A stretch of DNA of 64,000 nucleotides from Oscillospiraceae bacterium (GCA_021768185.1 JAETNP010000029.1:1-64000), one strand, 5' to 3'; shown: positions 7,823-17,030, counted from the stretch's first letter. The notes: generated by a model not told the origin, from the sequence alone. Made by a program: numbers and translations.

Positions 7823-9209
7823 AAAGCTCTATATTCTTCTGGCGATTCTGGCTGCGGCCTGCATCGCTACTTTTGCGGTCATGCGGATGGAGGAGCGGAA
7901 GGAGCAGATCAAAAACAGTGACGAGATCATTCTGGAGCTGCCCAGCGAATCGGTGGAAACCCTCTCCTGGGAGTGCGCCGGGAACTCCTTAGCCTTTCAC
8001 AAGGATGAAACCTGGCTCTATGACGGGGACGAGAACTTCCCCGTCAGCGAGGAAAAGATCAACGAGCTGCTGGAGCAGTTCCAGGCCTTCGGCGCGGCGT
8101 TCATTATTGAGGATGTGGAGGACTACGATCAATACGGCCTGGACGCGCCCGTCTGTACCATCAAGCTGTCCACGGCGGAGCAGACCTATGAGGTCAAGCT
8201 GGGTGATTACAGCAAGATGGATTCCCAGCGGTATATCTCCATCGGAGACGGGAACGTCTACCTGGTCAAGCATGACCCGCTGGATGAGTTTGACGCCGTT
8301 CTCAGCGATATGATAGACCATGATGAGATCCCGTCCTTTGACCATGTAACCCGAATTCAATTCGCAGGCGCGGAATCTTACAGCATATCTTACGAGGAAG
8401 AAAGCTCCGATACCTACTCCGTTGATGACGTCTACTTTACCCTGCGGAACGGCCAGAACCTGCCGCTGGACACTTCCAGGGTAGAAAGCTATCTGCGGAA
8501 CATTACCAATCTGAATCCTGTCAACTATGTGACGTATGACGCGACCATCGAAGAATTGCAGACATATGGCCTGGACGCGCCCGAATTGACGGTCACTGTG
8601 GACTACACCGCCGAGGGGGAAGAAGGAGAAGAAATTACGGATACCTTTGTCCTCTCTGTCAGTCCCGATCCGGAGGATGTAAAGGCTGCGGAAGAAGCGG
8701 AGGACGGCGGGCAGGATGCGGAAATCTCCGCGTATATCAGGGTTGGCGAATCGCAGATCGTCTACAAGATTTCCGCCGGCAGCTATAAAAAGCTGGCAGC
8801 AGCGTCCTATGACGATCTCCGGCATCCGGAAGTACTATGGGCGGACTTTTCCGATGTCCGGCAGATCGACATTGCGCTGGAAGGAGACAATTACACGCTT
8901 ACCTCCGAAAAGGATGGCGATGAGCGCGTCTGGCTCTACCGGGAAGAAGAGATTGAGATTTCCGGCCTTCGGGACGGATTGGATTCACTGACCGCAAGTG
9001 AGTTTACCAGTGAACGGCCGGCGCAGAAAGAGGAAATCAGCTTGACGGTCCATTTGGACAACGAAAATTTCCCCCAGGTGCAGATCAGGCTGTACCGGTA
9101 TGACGGAAGCCGCTGCCTCGCGGTGGCGGACGGCGAGAGCGTATCTCTTGTGGAACGTGCCGCCGTAGTTGACCTGATCGAAGCGGTTCATACCATCGTG
9201 CTGGATTAG
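7809..9209 (+). CDS. DUF4340 domain protein of the ABC exporter operon
   Basis: 466 residues with a GTG start at 7809, inside the end of the GldG-like gene. A single N-terminal membrane anchor (about residues 6-24) is followed by an acidic extracytoplasmic region. Repeated DUF4340-type units contain the YGLDAP turn, seen twice (around residues 113 and 256). DUF4340 proteins regularly accompany GldG-like proteins and an ABC-2 pair. Role unknown; it may scaffold or gate the exporter on the outside. Confidence 0.85.
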   Translation: MNRSKKLYILLAILAAACIATFAVMRMEERKEQIKNSDEIILELPSESVETLSWECAGNSLAFHKDETWLYDGDENFPVSEEKINELLEQFQAFGAAFIIEDVEDYDQYGLDAPVCTIKLSTAEQTYEVKLGDYSKMDSQRYISIGDGNVYLVKHDPLDEFDAVLSDMIDHDEIPSFDHVTRIQFAGAESYSISYEEESSDTYSVDDVYFTLRNGQNLPLDTSRVESYLRNITNLNPVNYVTYDATIEELQTYGLDAPELTVTVDYTAEGEEGEEITDTFVLSVSPDPEDVKAAEEAEDGGQDAEISAYIRVGESQIVYKISAGSYKKLAAASYDDLRHPEVLWADFSDVRQIDIALEGDNYTLTSEKDGDERVWLYREEEIEISGLRDGLDSLTASEFTSERPAQKEEISLTVHLDNENFPQVQIRLYRYDGSRCLAVADGESVSLVERAAVVDLIEAVHTIVLD

Positions 9210-9265
9210 GCCGGCAGAGGTGAGGGCCAACAACATTCCATCGGACTGAACAGGAGGGGAAATTT

Positions 9266-9490
9266 ATGGGTGACTATCGTTCCGAGGCTCCGCCCGCCGG
9301 TCGAATCGTTACGCTGAACAGCTTAAAAGATGAACTGTACTCCCTCAATATGCGTCTGCTGCTGGCAATGCAGCACCACAACGAGGAAGCCCAGGAGGAA
9401 ATTCAGAAGCAAATGGCAGCGGTTCAGGCAGAAATTGAGCGTATGAGTTTCGGCAGCAGACACCAAGACAAAAAGAAACCGGGCGTGTAA
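9266..9490 (+). CDS. small hypothetical coiled-coil protein
   Basis: 74 residues, ATG behind GGAGGGG. Residues 18-58 are predicted helical with a heptad pattern (LKDELYSLNMRLLLAMQ then IQKQMAAVQAEIE), flanked by a basic tail (KKK). It is soluble, with no signal peptide. It follows the ABC operon by 56 bases and precedes a terminator, so it is probably the operon's last gene. No family recognised. Confidence 0.6.
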   Translation: MGDYRSEAPPAGRIVTLNSLKDELYSLNMRLLLAMQHHNEEAQEEIQKQMAAVQAEIERMSFGSRHQDKKKPGV

Positions 9491-9510
9491 ATTTGCGCCG
9501 CCGGGAAAAA

Positions 9511-9547
9511 GCAGGGCCGGAGGAGCAATCTCCTCTGACCCTGCTTT
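9511..9547 (+). terminator. rho-independent terminator after the ABC operon
   Basis: GCAGGG..AGGAG pairs with CTCCT..CCCTGC around a CAAT loop, followed by TTTT. Confidence 0.75.
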
Positions 9548-9638
9548 TCCGATCGGAATCTCTTTATGCCGTAGTTCATATTCGTCAGACTGCGGATGGA
9601 CTCCACATTATCAAGATATTCGCCCCTCCCTGCGATAT

Positions 9639-10667
9639 TTACCGCTGGATGCGCCCGGAGCCGTCGCCGCCCGCCAGCTTCTCCACTTCGGCCAGCGTGA
9701 CCATGTTGTAGTCCCCCTCGACGGAATGCTTCAGCGCCGATGCCGCCACGGCGAATTCCACCGCCGCCTGGGTGGACTTGCCGGTGAGCAGGGAGTAGAT
9801 CAATCCGCCGCCGAAGCTGTCGCCGCCGCCTACCCGGTCGATGATATGGAGATCATACTTCTTGGAGAAGCAGTATTCGCCGCTCTTTACATCGTAGAGC
9901 ATGGCGCTCCAGCCGTTGTCAAAAGCGGAGTGGCTCTCCCGCAGGGTGATGGCGACCTTCTCAAAGCCGAACTTGTCCGCAAGCTGCTTGGCCACGCTCT
10001 TGTAGCCCTCCCGGTTGATCTCTCCGGCGTAGATGTCGGTGGCCTCGGCCTCGATGCCGAACACATCCTTGGCGTCCTCCTCGTTGGAGACGCACACATC
10101 CACGTACTGGCACAGCTCGGTCATAGCCGCCCGGGCCTGTTCGCGGGTCCAGAGCTTCCCGCGGTAGTTCAGATCGCAGGATATCTTGATGCCCCTGGCC
10201 TTGGCCGCCTTGCAGGCGTCCCGGCAGATGTCCACCAGATTGGGACCCAGGGCCGGGGTGATGCCGGTGAAGTGGAACCACTCCGCACCCTCAAAAATGG
10301 TGTCCCAGTCGAAATCGGAGGGCTGTGCCTCCTGGATGGCGGAATGAGCCCGGTCATAGATGCAGACGGACCCCCGCTGGGAAGCGCCCTTCTCGTTATA
10401 GTAGATCCCCACCCGGTCACCGCCCCGGACGATCTTGCTGGTATCCACGCCATAGCGCCGCAGGGAGTTCACCGCCGCCTGACCGATGGCGTGGGCCGGC
10501 AGCTTGGTGACAAAGGCCGCATCCAGACCGTAGTTGGCCAGGGAGACCGCCACATTGGCCTCGCCGCCGCCAAAGCTGAACTCCAGGTGGTCCGCCTGGA
10601 CGAACCGCTCGTAATTGTACGGCTGGAGCCGGACCATCAGCTCGCCGAAAGTAACAACCTTTGCCAT
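9639..10667 (-). CDS. kdgK: 2-dehydro-3-deoxygluconokinase (PfkB family)
   Basis: 342 residues. The PfkB/ribokinase fold shows an N-terminal FGGGEANVA and a C-terminal DRVGGGDSFGGG, containing the anion hole and catalytic Asp. It phosphorylates 2-keto-3-deoxygluconate to KDPG with ATP in the cytosol. Its ATG overlaps the kdgA stop (TAATG), so the two are translationally coupled. Operon partners (KDPG aldolase, uronate isomerase, LacI regulator) support the KDG kinase call over other sugar kinases. Confidence 0.9.
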   Translation of the reverse strand: MAKVVTFGELMVRLQPYNYERFVQADHLEFSFGGGEANVAVSLANYGLDAAFVTKLPAHAIGQAAVNSLRRYGVDTSKIVRGGDRVGIYYNEKGASQRGSVCIYDRAHSAIQEAQPSDFDWDTIFEGAEWFHFTGITPALGPNLVDICRDACKAAKARGIKISCDLNYRGKLWTREQARAAMTELCQYVDVCVSNEEDAKDVFGIEAEATDIYAGEINREGYKSVAKQLADKFGFEKVAITLRESHSAFDNGWSAMLYDVKSGEYCFSKKYDLHIIDRVGGGDSFGGGLIYSLLTGKSTQAAVEFAVAASALKHSVEGDYNMVTLAEVEKLAGGDGSGRIQR

Positions 10668-11308
10668 TATTTTCTGGCCTCCTTTACGATTTCAACAGAC
10701 TTTCTGCACAGCTCGGTGATCTCGTCCCACCGCTGGTTCTCAATAAGGTCCGCCGTGACCATGTAGGACCCTCCGCAGGCGGCGATCACAGGACAGGAAA
10801 TATACTCCGCCAGGTTTTTCAGGGAGATCCCGCCGGTGGGCATGACCCTGAACTGCGGGAAGGGAGCGCTCATGGCCTTGATTTTGGCCAGGCCGCCGGA
10901 CTGCTCGGCAGGGAAAAACTTCAGCACCTCCAGGCCGAACTTCAGGGCGGCGTGGTAGTCCGTCGGCGTGGTGCAGCCGGGATAGATGGGGATGTTTTTC
11001 TCCTGGGCATAGGCCACCAGCTCCGGGTCGAAGCCGGGGGTGACGATAAACTGCCCGCCGGCGGCAATGGTTGCGTCGATGTGCTCCTTCGCCGTAACGG
11101 TTCCCGCGCCCACGATCATATCCGGGCAGGCTTCCTTCATCAGGCGGATGGCCCTGTCGGCCCCGGCGGCCCGGAAGGTGACCTCCGCCACCGGTACGCC
11201 GCCCGCGCAGAGCGCTTTTGCCAGGGGCGCGGCGTCCCGCTCCGGATTGCTGAGCTTGATGACCGGCACAACGCCGATTTGGGAAATGGCTTCATTCATT
11301 GCGTTCAT
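10667..11308 (-). CDS. kdgA: KDPG / KHG aldolase
   Basis: 213 residues, class I aldolase of the Eda family. The recognisable core is VIVGAGTVTAKEHIDATIAAG, then FIVTPG and YPGCTTP. The Schiff-base lysine is expected in the FGLEVLKFFPAE segment (AALKFGLEVLKFFPAE). It cleaves 2-keto-3-deoxy-6-phosphogluconate to pyruvate and glyceraldehyde-3-phosphate, finishing the uronate route begun by uxaC and kdgK. Confidence 0.9.
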   Translation of the reverse strand: MNAMNEAISQIGVVPVIKLSNPERDAAPLAKALCAGGVPVAEVTFRAAGADRAIRLMKEACPDMIVGAGTVTAKEHIDATIAAGGQFIVTPGFDPELVAYAQEKNIPIYPGCTTPTDYHAALKFGLEVLKFFPAEQSGGLAKIKAMSAPFPQFRVMPTGGISLKNLAEYISCPVIAACGGSYMVTADLIENQRWDEITELCRKSVEIVKEARK

Positions 11309-11321
11309 ACCAAAGACTCCT

Positions 11322-12737
11322 TTATTTTATTTCCAGCGCAAAGCCGAAATAGCGCACCGCGTTGTTATAGGAGATGCCCTTGACGATTGTCTCCAGCTTC
11401 TTCATGTCCCTGGGATATTCGCCGGCCTCGACCCATCCGCCCAGAAGGCCGCAGAGGATGCGCCGGAAATATTCGTGCCGGGGATAGGACAGGAAGCTGC
11501 GGGAATCGGTCAGCATCCCGATAAAGTTGCCCAGCAGGCCCAGATTGGCCAGGGACGTCATCTGCTTGACCATGCCGGCCTTGTTGTCGTTGAACCACCA
11601 CGCCGAGCCCTGCTGAATTTTGCCTATCGCGGAGGAATCCTGGAAGCAGCCCAGGATGGTGCCGATGGCCTCGTCGTCATTGGGGTTGAGGCTGTAGACG
11701 ATGGTTTTCGGCAGCGCCCCGCCCTCATTGAGCGCGTTGAGGAAATCCGCCGTCTGGCCGGAGGGCGTGTAATTGCTGATGCAGTCGTAACCGGTATCCG
11801 GCCCCAGCTTCCGGTACATTCCGGTATTGTTGTCCCGCTTGCAGCCGTAGTGCAGCTGCATGGCCCAGCCCAGGCGGCTGTATTCCGCGCCGGCAAAGAG
11901 CATAAACCCGGTTTTGAATTTCAGCTCCTCCTCCCGGGATACCTGACCGCCGGAGAGGCGCTTCTGGAAAATCGCCTCCAGCTCGCTGTCGGACGCGGGA
12001 ACGTACATGACGTATTCCAGCGCGTGGTCGCTGACCCGGCAGCCCATGCCGTCAAAGAAGGCCATGCGCTTTTTCAGCGCATCCTTCAATGCGGCGAAGG
12101 AGGTGACCTCCATCCCGGCGGCCTCGCCCAGCTTGGCGAGATACGCGGGATAATCCGGTTTCTCCAGGTTCATCGCCTTGTCGGGCCGCCATGCGGGGAG
12201 CACCTGCACGTCAAAGGACTTGTCCTCCGCAATGGCCTTGTGCCAGCGCAGGTCGTCCGCCGGGTCGTCCGTGGTACACAGCAGCGTCACGTTGGAGCGG
12301 CAGATCAGGTTCCGCGCGCTCATATCCGGCTCCTTGAGCTTGGCGTTGCAGAGGTTCCAGACCTCCTCCGCCGTATCCGCGCCCAGAATGCCGGTATAGC
12401 CGAAGTACCGCTGCAATTCCAGATGGCTCCAATGGAAAAGGGGGTTGCCGATGGCCTTGTCCAGCGTTTCGGCCCACTTCTGGAACTTCTCGCGGTCCGG
12501 AGCGCCGCCGGTGATGCAGTACTCGTCCACTCCGTTGGCGCGCATCTGCCGCCACTTGTAGTGGTCCCCGCCCAGCCAGACCTGGGTGATGTTCTCAAAC
12601 TGCCGGTCCTCCGCGATTTCCCGGGGGTTGATATGGCAGTGGTAGTCCAGAATGGGCATCTGCTCGGCGAAGCTGTGGTACAGCTCCCGGGCGGTGTCCG
12701 TACACAGCATAAAGTCCTTGTCCATAAACGGTTTCAT
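11322..12737 (-). CDS. uxaC: glucuronate / galacturonate isomerase
   Basis: 471 residues, the usual length of UxaC. It is a metal-dependent amidohydrolase-like fold with the HxH motif in LDYHCHINPREIAED and the family segments VWLGGDHYKWRQMRANG and CTTDDPADDLRWH. It converts D-glucuronate to fructuronate (or galacturonate to tagaturonate). RBS GGAGG precedes the ATG. It lies 36 bases after lacI and 13 bases before kdgA. The reductase and dehydratase steps (uxaB/uxuB, uxaA/uxuA) are not in the window and must be encoded elsewhere. Confidence 0.95.
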   Translation of the reverse strand: MKPFMDKDFMLCTDTARELYHSFAEQMPILDYHCHINPREIAEDRQFENITQVWLGGDHYKWRQMRANGVDEYCITGGAPDREKFQKWAETLDKAIGNPLFHWSHLELQRYFGYTGILGADTAEEVWNLCNAKLKEPDMSARNLICRSNVTLLCTTDDPADDLRWHKAIAEDKSFDVQVLPAWRPDKAMNLEKPDYPAYLAKLGEAAGMEVTSFAALKDALKKRMAFFDGMGCRVSDHALEYVMYVPASDSELEAIFQKRLSGGQVSREEELKFKTGFMLFAGAEYSRLGWAMQLHYGCKRDNNTGMYRKLGPDTGYDCISNYTPSGQTADFLNALNEGGALPKTIVYSLNPNDDEAIGTILGCFQDSSAIGKIQQGSAWWFNDNKAGMVKQMTSLANLGLLGNFIGMLTDSRSFLSYPRHEYFRRILCGLLGGWVEAGEYPRDMKKLETIVKGISYNNAVRYFGFALEIK

Positions 12738-12773
12738 AGTTGAAGCCTCCTTGATTGCTTTTTGAGGGAATCG

Positions 12774-13784
12774 CTAAAAGTCGGTGGTCATACGGCGAAT
12801 CAGACAGCCCTTCACATAAACCCTGTCGTTGACGGGCTTCCCGTTCAGCCGCAGTTTCAGAGAGTCGATTACAATTTTGCACAGCCGGTCCACCCGGCTG
12901 TCAACAGAGGACAGCTCCGGGTCACAGCACACAGCCAGCTCGGAGTTGTTGTAGCCAATAATGGCAAGGTCTTTCGGCACGGCGGCGCCCCGGCGCTTGG
13001 CGTACTTGAGCACCCCGGCGGCCAGGCCGTCCTCGGTGGCGAATACGGCGTCCGCGTCCAGCTGCGGCATTTCCAGCAGCAGGTCACGGACGGAGTCGAT
13101 CCGGTTGCGCGTATAGATCACCAGATCTTCCCGCACCGGCACTCCGGCTTCCCGCAGGGCGGCCTCATAGCCGCTGCGCTTCTGGTTGGCGCTGTAGGAA
13201 TGGGAGTCGCTGAGAAACAGGATTTTCCGCCTGCCGGACCGCAGCAGCTCGGACGCCGCAGAATAGGCGGCCTCGTAGTCGCTGCACAGAGCGCAGAATA
13301 TGTTCTCCCCTCGGATATAGCCGTTGATAAGGAAAACCGGCACTTGCTTCGCCGCCTCCCGGATATATTCGACCCGCTCGGCATCCGGGTCGTCGTCCGC
13401 ATAGCTGGACCCGATCACAACCAGCGCGTCAATGCGCTTCTGCAAAATGGTGCGTACCGCAATCCTGCGGTCCTCCCAGGCGTATCCGCTGCAATAGAGA
13501 ATGCAGTTGTAGCCGTATTCGCGCAGATCCCGTTCGAGACAGGCCACGGCGCGGGCCATATAGTTGTCCGCAACGTCCGGGCAGACCAGTCCGATGGTCT
13601 TCATGGAGTTCAGGCCCAGTCCGCGGGCAAAGACGTTGGGGGTATAGTCGTTCTCCTCCATAACTCTGCGGACACGAAGCTTGGTTTTCTCACTGACCAG
13701 GGGGCTGTCGTTGATGACGCGGGAAACGGTGGCGATGGATACGCCGGCCAGTTCAGCGATCTCATATATATTCATGGGGAACAC
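12774..13784 (-). CDS. LacI-family transcriptional regulator of the uronate operon
   Basis: 336 residues. The N-terminal HTH and hinge (IYEIAELAGVSIATVSRVIND) are followed by the periplasmic-binding-like sensor domain (GLVCPDVADNYMARAV onward). It is the first gene of the minus-strand lacI-uxaC-kdgA-kdgK set. A LacI-type palindrome TTGTAAG-cc-CTTACAA sits between its promoter and start codon, so it very likely represses itself and the operon until a uronate or its catabolite binds. Confidence 0.92.
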   Translation of the reverse strand: MFPMNIYEIAELAGVSIATVSRVINDSPLVSEKTKLRVRRVMEENDYTPNVFARGLGLNSMKTIGLVCPDVADNYMARAVACLERDLREYGYNCILYCSGYAWEDRRIAVRTILQKRIDALVVIGSSYADDDPDAERVEYIREAAKQVPVFLINGYIRGENIFCALCSDYEAAYSAASELLRSGRRKILFLSDSHSYSANQKRSGYEAALREAGVPVREDLVIYTRNRIDSVRDLLLEMPQLDADAVFATEDGLAAGVLKYAKRRGAAVPKDLAIIGYNNSELAVCCDPELSSVDSRVDRLCKIVIDSLKLRLNGKPVNDRVYVKGCLIRRMTTDF

Positions 13785-13795
13785 CTCGGAAGCTC

Positions 13796-13823
13796 TTGTA
13801 AGCCCTTACAACCTGTTATTATA
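13796..13823 (-). promoter_or_regulatory. LacI operator and -10 box of the uronate operon
   Basis: The palindrome TTGTAAGCCCTTACAA (13796-13811) has 7-bp arms. On the minus strand a TATAAT -10 box (13823-13818) lies just upstream of it, so the operator covers the likely transcription start. CTGTTATTATAACAG (13813-13827) is a second palindrome around the -10 box. No convincing -35 box is seen, which suggests weak or activated initiation. Confidence 0.65.
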
Positions 13824-14018
13824 ACAGCTTTTCTCCTTGCTTGGCTATAGAGCATTTCGCCAAGAAATTTTTGATTTTTTTATGCGCAACGCCGAAAGTG
13901 GTTTTTTGCACCGCGATTTTCTGAAAGCCTGTTGACAGGTTTCTCCAGGGTTGTGTGGTCGGCGGGGAGGAGCAATTGCGAATAAACTGTAAATATATAG
14001 AAAAATTTGTATAATCCC

Positions 14019-14047
14019 TTGCATATTCAACCGGAACGTGGTATACT
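14019..14047 (+). promoter_or_regulatory. promoter of the large ncRNA
   Basis: -35 TTGCAT (14019-14024), exactly 17-bp spacer, -10 TATACT (14042-14047). The predicted start, about G14055, coincides with the 5' strand of the terminal stem of the RNA. Confidence 0.8.
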
Positions 14048-14054
14048 ATGTCCT

Positions 14055-14711
14055 GCTAAACGACGGCGCAGTATCCTAGTCAGATCTGCCGTTTCCGAAG
14101 AAGGGCCTAAAAATCCTTTAAAGGGCATAGCTGTGAAACCCCTGGTGCCTGCTGCAAACGCCCAGTTTGGGGTGGGTGCTGGGCGGGAAGCGCGGACTCC
14201 CCGCGCTTGCGGCCGTAGGGCGTTCCCCAATGGCATGGGGAAGCCGACCCTGCGGTCGTGGAGACCTGTTCTCGTGCTCGGGCGTACTCCCTTTGTGGTA
14301 ACGCGACCCGTGTACGGCTCAGGTGTAGAAACCTGTATTGCGGTGCTACCCGGCCTTGAGCCGTGAACGCTGTGTGCAGATGTAGCCTGCCTTGCGTGGA
14401 CATGGCGAATAGGAGAATTACCCTGTCTCTCCCCGGCCAGGGAGGGGCCCGGATCGCTCCTTGAAACCCTGCCTGCAAAAGAGGCTAAGAAGCGGTTTGA
14501 CTGTGGTGGAAAACACCTAGGCTGTCGTCACTGGGCAGACAAGGGATTGCAGTGCGGACTAAGTGGCAGTCGGGCAGCGCGGTGGGCAACGCCGCGCCGG
14601 GACGCCGAAAGGGAAACCGCCCGATCGGCAACGAGGGGTGCGCCCCGGGGAAATCCAGCCCGTACCTAAGCCGTAAGATTTACCTTGTCTGCTGCCGGCG
14701 TTTAGTTTTTT
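14055..14711 (+). ncRNA. ole: OLE RNA (ornate large extremophilic RNA), probable
   Basis: About 657 bases with no credible ORF, its own promoter and a closing stem. CTAAACG (14056-14062) pairs with CGTTTAG (14699-14705), extended by CGGC/GCCG, then TTTTTT. Internal helices visible by eye: 14159-14165/14179-14185, 14188-14195/14201-14208, 14223-14229/14236-14242 and a long-range GCAGACAAGG/CCTTGTCTGC (14535-14544/14683-14692). Identity is inferred mainly from context: an OapA-like membrane protein, dxs, tlyA, nadK, argR and recN follow, the arrangement known for OLE RNA in Firmicutes. OLE forms a membrane-bound RNP linked to stress and Mg2+ responses. I could not align it to the OLE consensus. 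Confidence 0.75.
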
Positions 14712-14730
14712 CGTGACAGCGGAATGTGCG

Positions 14731-14764
14731 CCGTCCCGCCCGCTGGGCGGGGCGGCGGTTTTTA
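14731..14764 (+). terminator. terminator between the ncRNA and the lipoprotein gene
   Basis: CCGTCCCGCCC (14731-14741), loop GCT, GGGCGGGGCGG (14745-14755), then CGGTTTTTA. An 11-bp stem with one G-U pair. Together with the ncRNA's own 3' stem and U-run, it should separate most ncRNA transcription from the downstream genes. Confidence 0.75.
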
Positions 14765-14786
14765 TGTGCAGAAGGAGAGAAAGAAC

Positions 14787-17030
14787 ATGAAAAAAGCGAT
14801 GAGGAACATAAAAAGAGGAATATCGCTTTTGCTGGCGCTGGTGATGGTGCTGTGCTTGATGGCCTGCGGGAAAAAGTTGGGGACGAACGAAGAGAGCATT
14901 GGCACCTTTTATGTGCCGGAGAAGATAGAATATGCACCGGAGCTGGACCGCCTTGACGGTGCCTGTGCCGCAGAGGATTCGGTCTATATGCTGGGGATAT
15001 TGAAAAACGAGACGGGGGGAGAGGAGCAGATGCTTCGCGTCTCCCTGGAGGACGGTGCGGCGCAGCAGCTGCCGGGGTATCAGCCTGCGGGGAAGAGCGC
15101 GACTCCGGTACGGTATTTTTCGGCTGCCACGCTGCGTGCCGGAGCAGATGAAACGCTATGGCAGATGGAGCGGTTGGATGCCGGGACCGTAGATAGAGGA
15201 AACGCCCGTTGGGTGCTGCGGCAGCTGGACTTGAATGGAAGCGAAATATTCCGCTTTGAGCGGAAAGAAGAGGAACTGAAAGGTTGGTTGGGCGCTGAGC
15301 GGATCCATGAGCTGGCGGCAGATAGAGACGGAGATATTGTAGTCCTCGGAGATGCGGACGTTGCGGTCCTGTCCCGGGAGGGGGAGATGCGGTTTGCTCT
15401 GCCGGTGGGAAATGGTGCTTATGAGGCATACTTGGTTGTCTTGGGAGATGGCTGCGTAGGTGTGGCCTACTTTTTCAGCGATGATTCGGCGCCCTGCATC
15501 CGGCTTCAGGTCATTGACAAGGATGCCAGAGAATGGGGGAAGACCTTCTTTCTTCCCGGCTGGGGCGGCAGAGTCTATGACGGCAATGAAAACGTCCTGT
15601 TTTACTATATGGCGGGTGAGAATTTGTGCGCCGCACAGGCTGATGCCCAGGATGCCGGAGAGGATGAGATGGTCCTGAACTGGGTAGACATGGGGATCGA
15701 CAGCAACCTGCTCCGGATGGTAGCGCCTATGGATGGGGAACGGATCGCTGTGATGACGGCAAAGCAGCCCTATGCCCCCCGAAGCCAGGTCGTATCTGGC
15801 CAGACAGAACTGCTGTGCCTGACGGCTTCGGAGGCTCCTCCGGAGAGGGCGGTGCTGACCTATGCGACTCTAGGGCTGAACAGCGGAGATCGGATGGCTA
15901 TCCTGCAATTCAATCGGACAAATCCGGACTATCAGATCATTGTCAAGGACTATATGGACTATAGTGTGGATGGCTCCCGAGACGCTGCCATGTTCCGGCT
16001 GATAACGGAGGTCGGTGCAGGAAAGATTCCGGATATTCTGGCGATCGAGAATATGCCGGTGGCCCGGTGGGGAAGCGCCGGACTGTTGGAGGACCTGTGG
16101 CCTTGGATCGACCGTGACCCGGAAATCTGCCGGGAGGACCTGATGGAGCGGGTAGTCCATGCCATGGAGATGCATGGGAAGCTGTATGACCTGACCGGCT
16201 CCTTCCAATTCCGGACGATGGTAGGGGCCCGTGATTTAATTGGTGATCGGATGACCTGGACGCCGGACGATATGCTGGCGGTTTTGGAAAGGATGCCCGA
16301 GGGAAGCATAGCGACCCACGAGGGCGGTACTGGGTTCCTGTTGGACATGGTGGGCTTGGATTGGGATCGATTTGTAGATTGGGAGAAGGGCGTGTGTTAT
16401 TTTGACGGAGACGAGTTCAGGAGAATTTTGGAATTCTGCAAAAACTTTCCTGAGCGGGTCATAGTCAATCAGTGGGACAACCTGCATGAGGGGCGGCAGG
16501 CGGTCAGCCCGATTTTTCCTGCGGATTTTCAGTCGGTCCAGATGGCGAAGATGGTTTTGAACGGGGAAATCTCTTATATAGGCTATCCTATCTCTCAAGG
16601 AACAGTAGGCAGCAGTTTTGCATCCCTTCGGACGATCTCCATGACCAGCGCGTGCATACACAAGGAGGGGGCTTGGGCGTTTTTACGCACGCTGCTGTTG
16701 CCCCAGCCGGATGGTCTTACACAATCCACTGGATTCCCCATTAACAAGGCAGATTTCAACAAAATGGCGCAAAAGGCCATGACGTCGGCGCCTGCTGAAG
16801 CTGAAGTGTGGGGTGGGATCGTCGTACAATATAAGCAAGTGACTCAGGAGGAATATCATCAGCTCATGGAGCTGTATGAAGCTGTAGATACATTCTATCG
16901 CCGGGATCCCAATTTGCAGGAAATCATTTCCGACATCGCCGGCGCCTACTTCGCCGGGGACAAGACCCTGGACGAGACGGCGGAGCTGATCCAGAACCGG
17001 GCGCAGCTGTATGTGAACGAGCAGAAATAA
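14787..17030 (+). CDS. solute-binding lipoprotein with an N-terminal propeller-like region
   Basis: 747 residues, ATG at 14787 after AGGAGAG. The lipoprotein signal (LLLALVMVLCLMAC) puts the acyl Cys at about residue 28. Residues about 40-360 have repeated short beta motifs typed like a propeller. Residues about 370-747 resemble extracellular solute-binding family 1 proteins (AILQFNRTNPDYQI, IPDILAIENMPV, FLRTLLLP). Codon and base use is less GC-biased than the flanking genes. No permease is adjacent. It sits between the OLE-type RNA and oapA, which are normally neighbours, so it may be a later insertion. Binding target unknown. Confidence 0.82.
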   Translation: MKKAMRNIKRGISLLLALVMVLCLMACGKKLGTNEESIGTFYVPEKIEYAPELDRLDGACAAEDSVYMLGILKNETGGEEQMLRVSLEDGAAQQLPGYQPAGKSATPVRYFSAATLRAGADETLWQMERLDAGTVDRGNARWVLRQLDLNGSEIFRFERKEEELKGWLGAERIHELAADRDGDIVVLGDADVAVLSREGEMRFALPVGNGAYEAYLVVLGDGCVGVAYFFSDDSAPCIRLQVIDKDAREWGKTFFLPGWGGRVYDGNENVLFYYMAGENLCAAQADAQDAGEDEMVLNWVDMGIDSNLLRMVAPMDGERIAVMTAKQPYAPRSQVVSGQTELLCLTASEAPPERAVLTYATLGLNSGDRMAILQFNRTNPDYQIIVKDYMDYSVDGSRDAAMFRLITEVGAGKIPDILAIENMPVARWGSAGLLEDLWPWIDRDPEICREDLMERVVHAMEMHGKLYDLTGSFQFRTMVGARDLIGDRMTWTPDDMLAVLERMPEGSIATHEGGTGFLLDMVGLDWDRFVDWEKGVCYFDGDEFRRILEFCKNFPERVIVNQWDNLHEGRQAVSPIFPADFQSVQMAKMVLNGEISYIGYPISQGTVGSSFASLRTISMTSACIHKEGAWAFLRTLLLPQPDGLTQSTGFPINKADFNKMAQKAMTSAPAEAEVWGGIVVQYKQVTQEEYHQLMELYEAVDTFYRRDPNLQEIISDIAGAYFAGDKTLDETAELIQNRAQLYVNEQK

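Noticed and set aside
14027-14478. Open frames within the large RNA (for example 69 and 123 residues on the minus strand)
   Set aside because: No ribosome sites, Arg/Pro-rich composition and strong RNA pairing; they are chance frames in structured GC-rich RNA.
14680-15429. 249-residue minus-strand frame opposite the lipoprotein gene
   Set aside because: Antisense shadow: His/Pro/Ser-rich, no start signals, opposite a clear lipoprotein.
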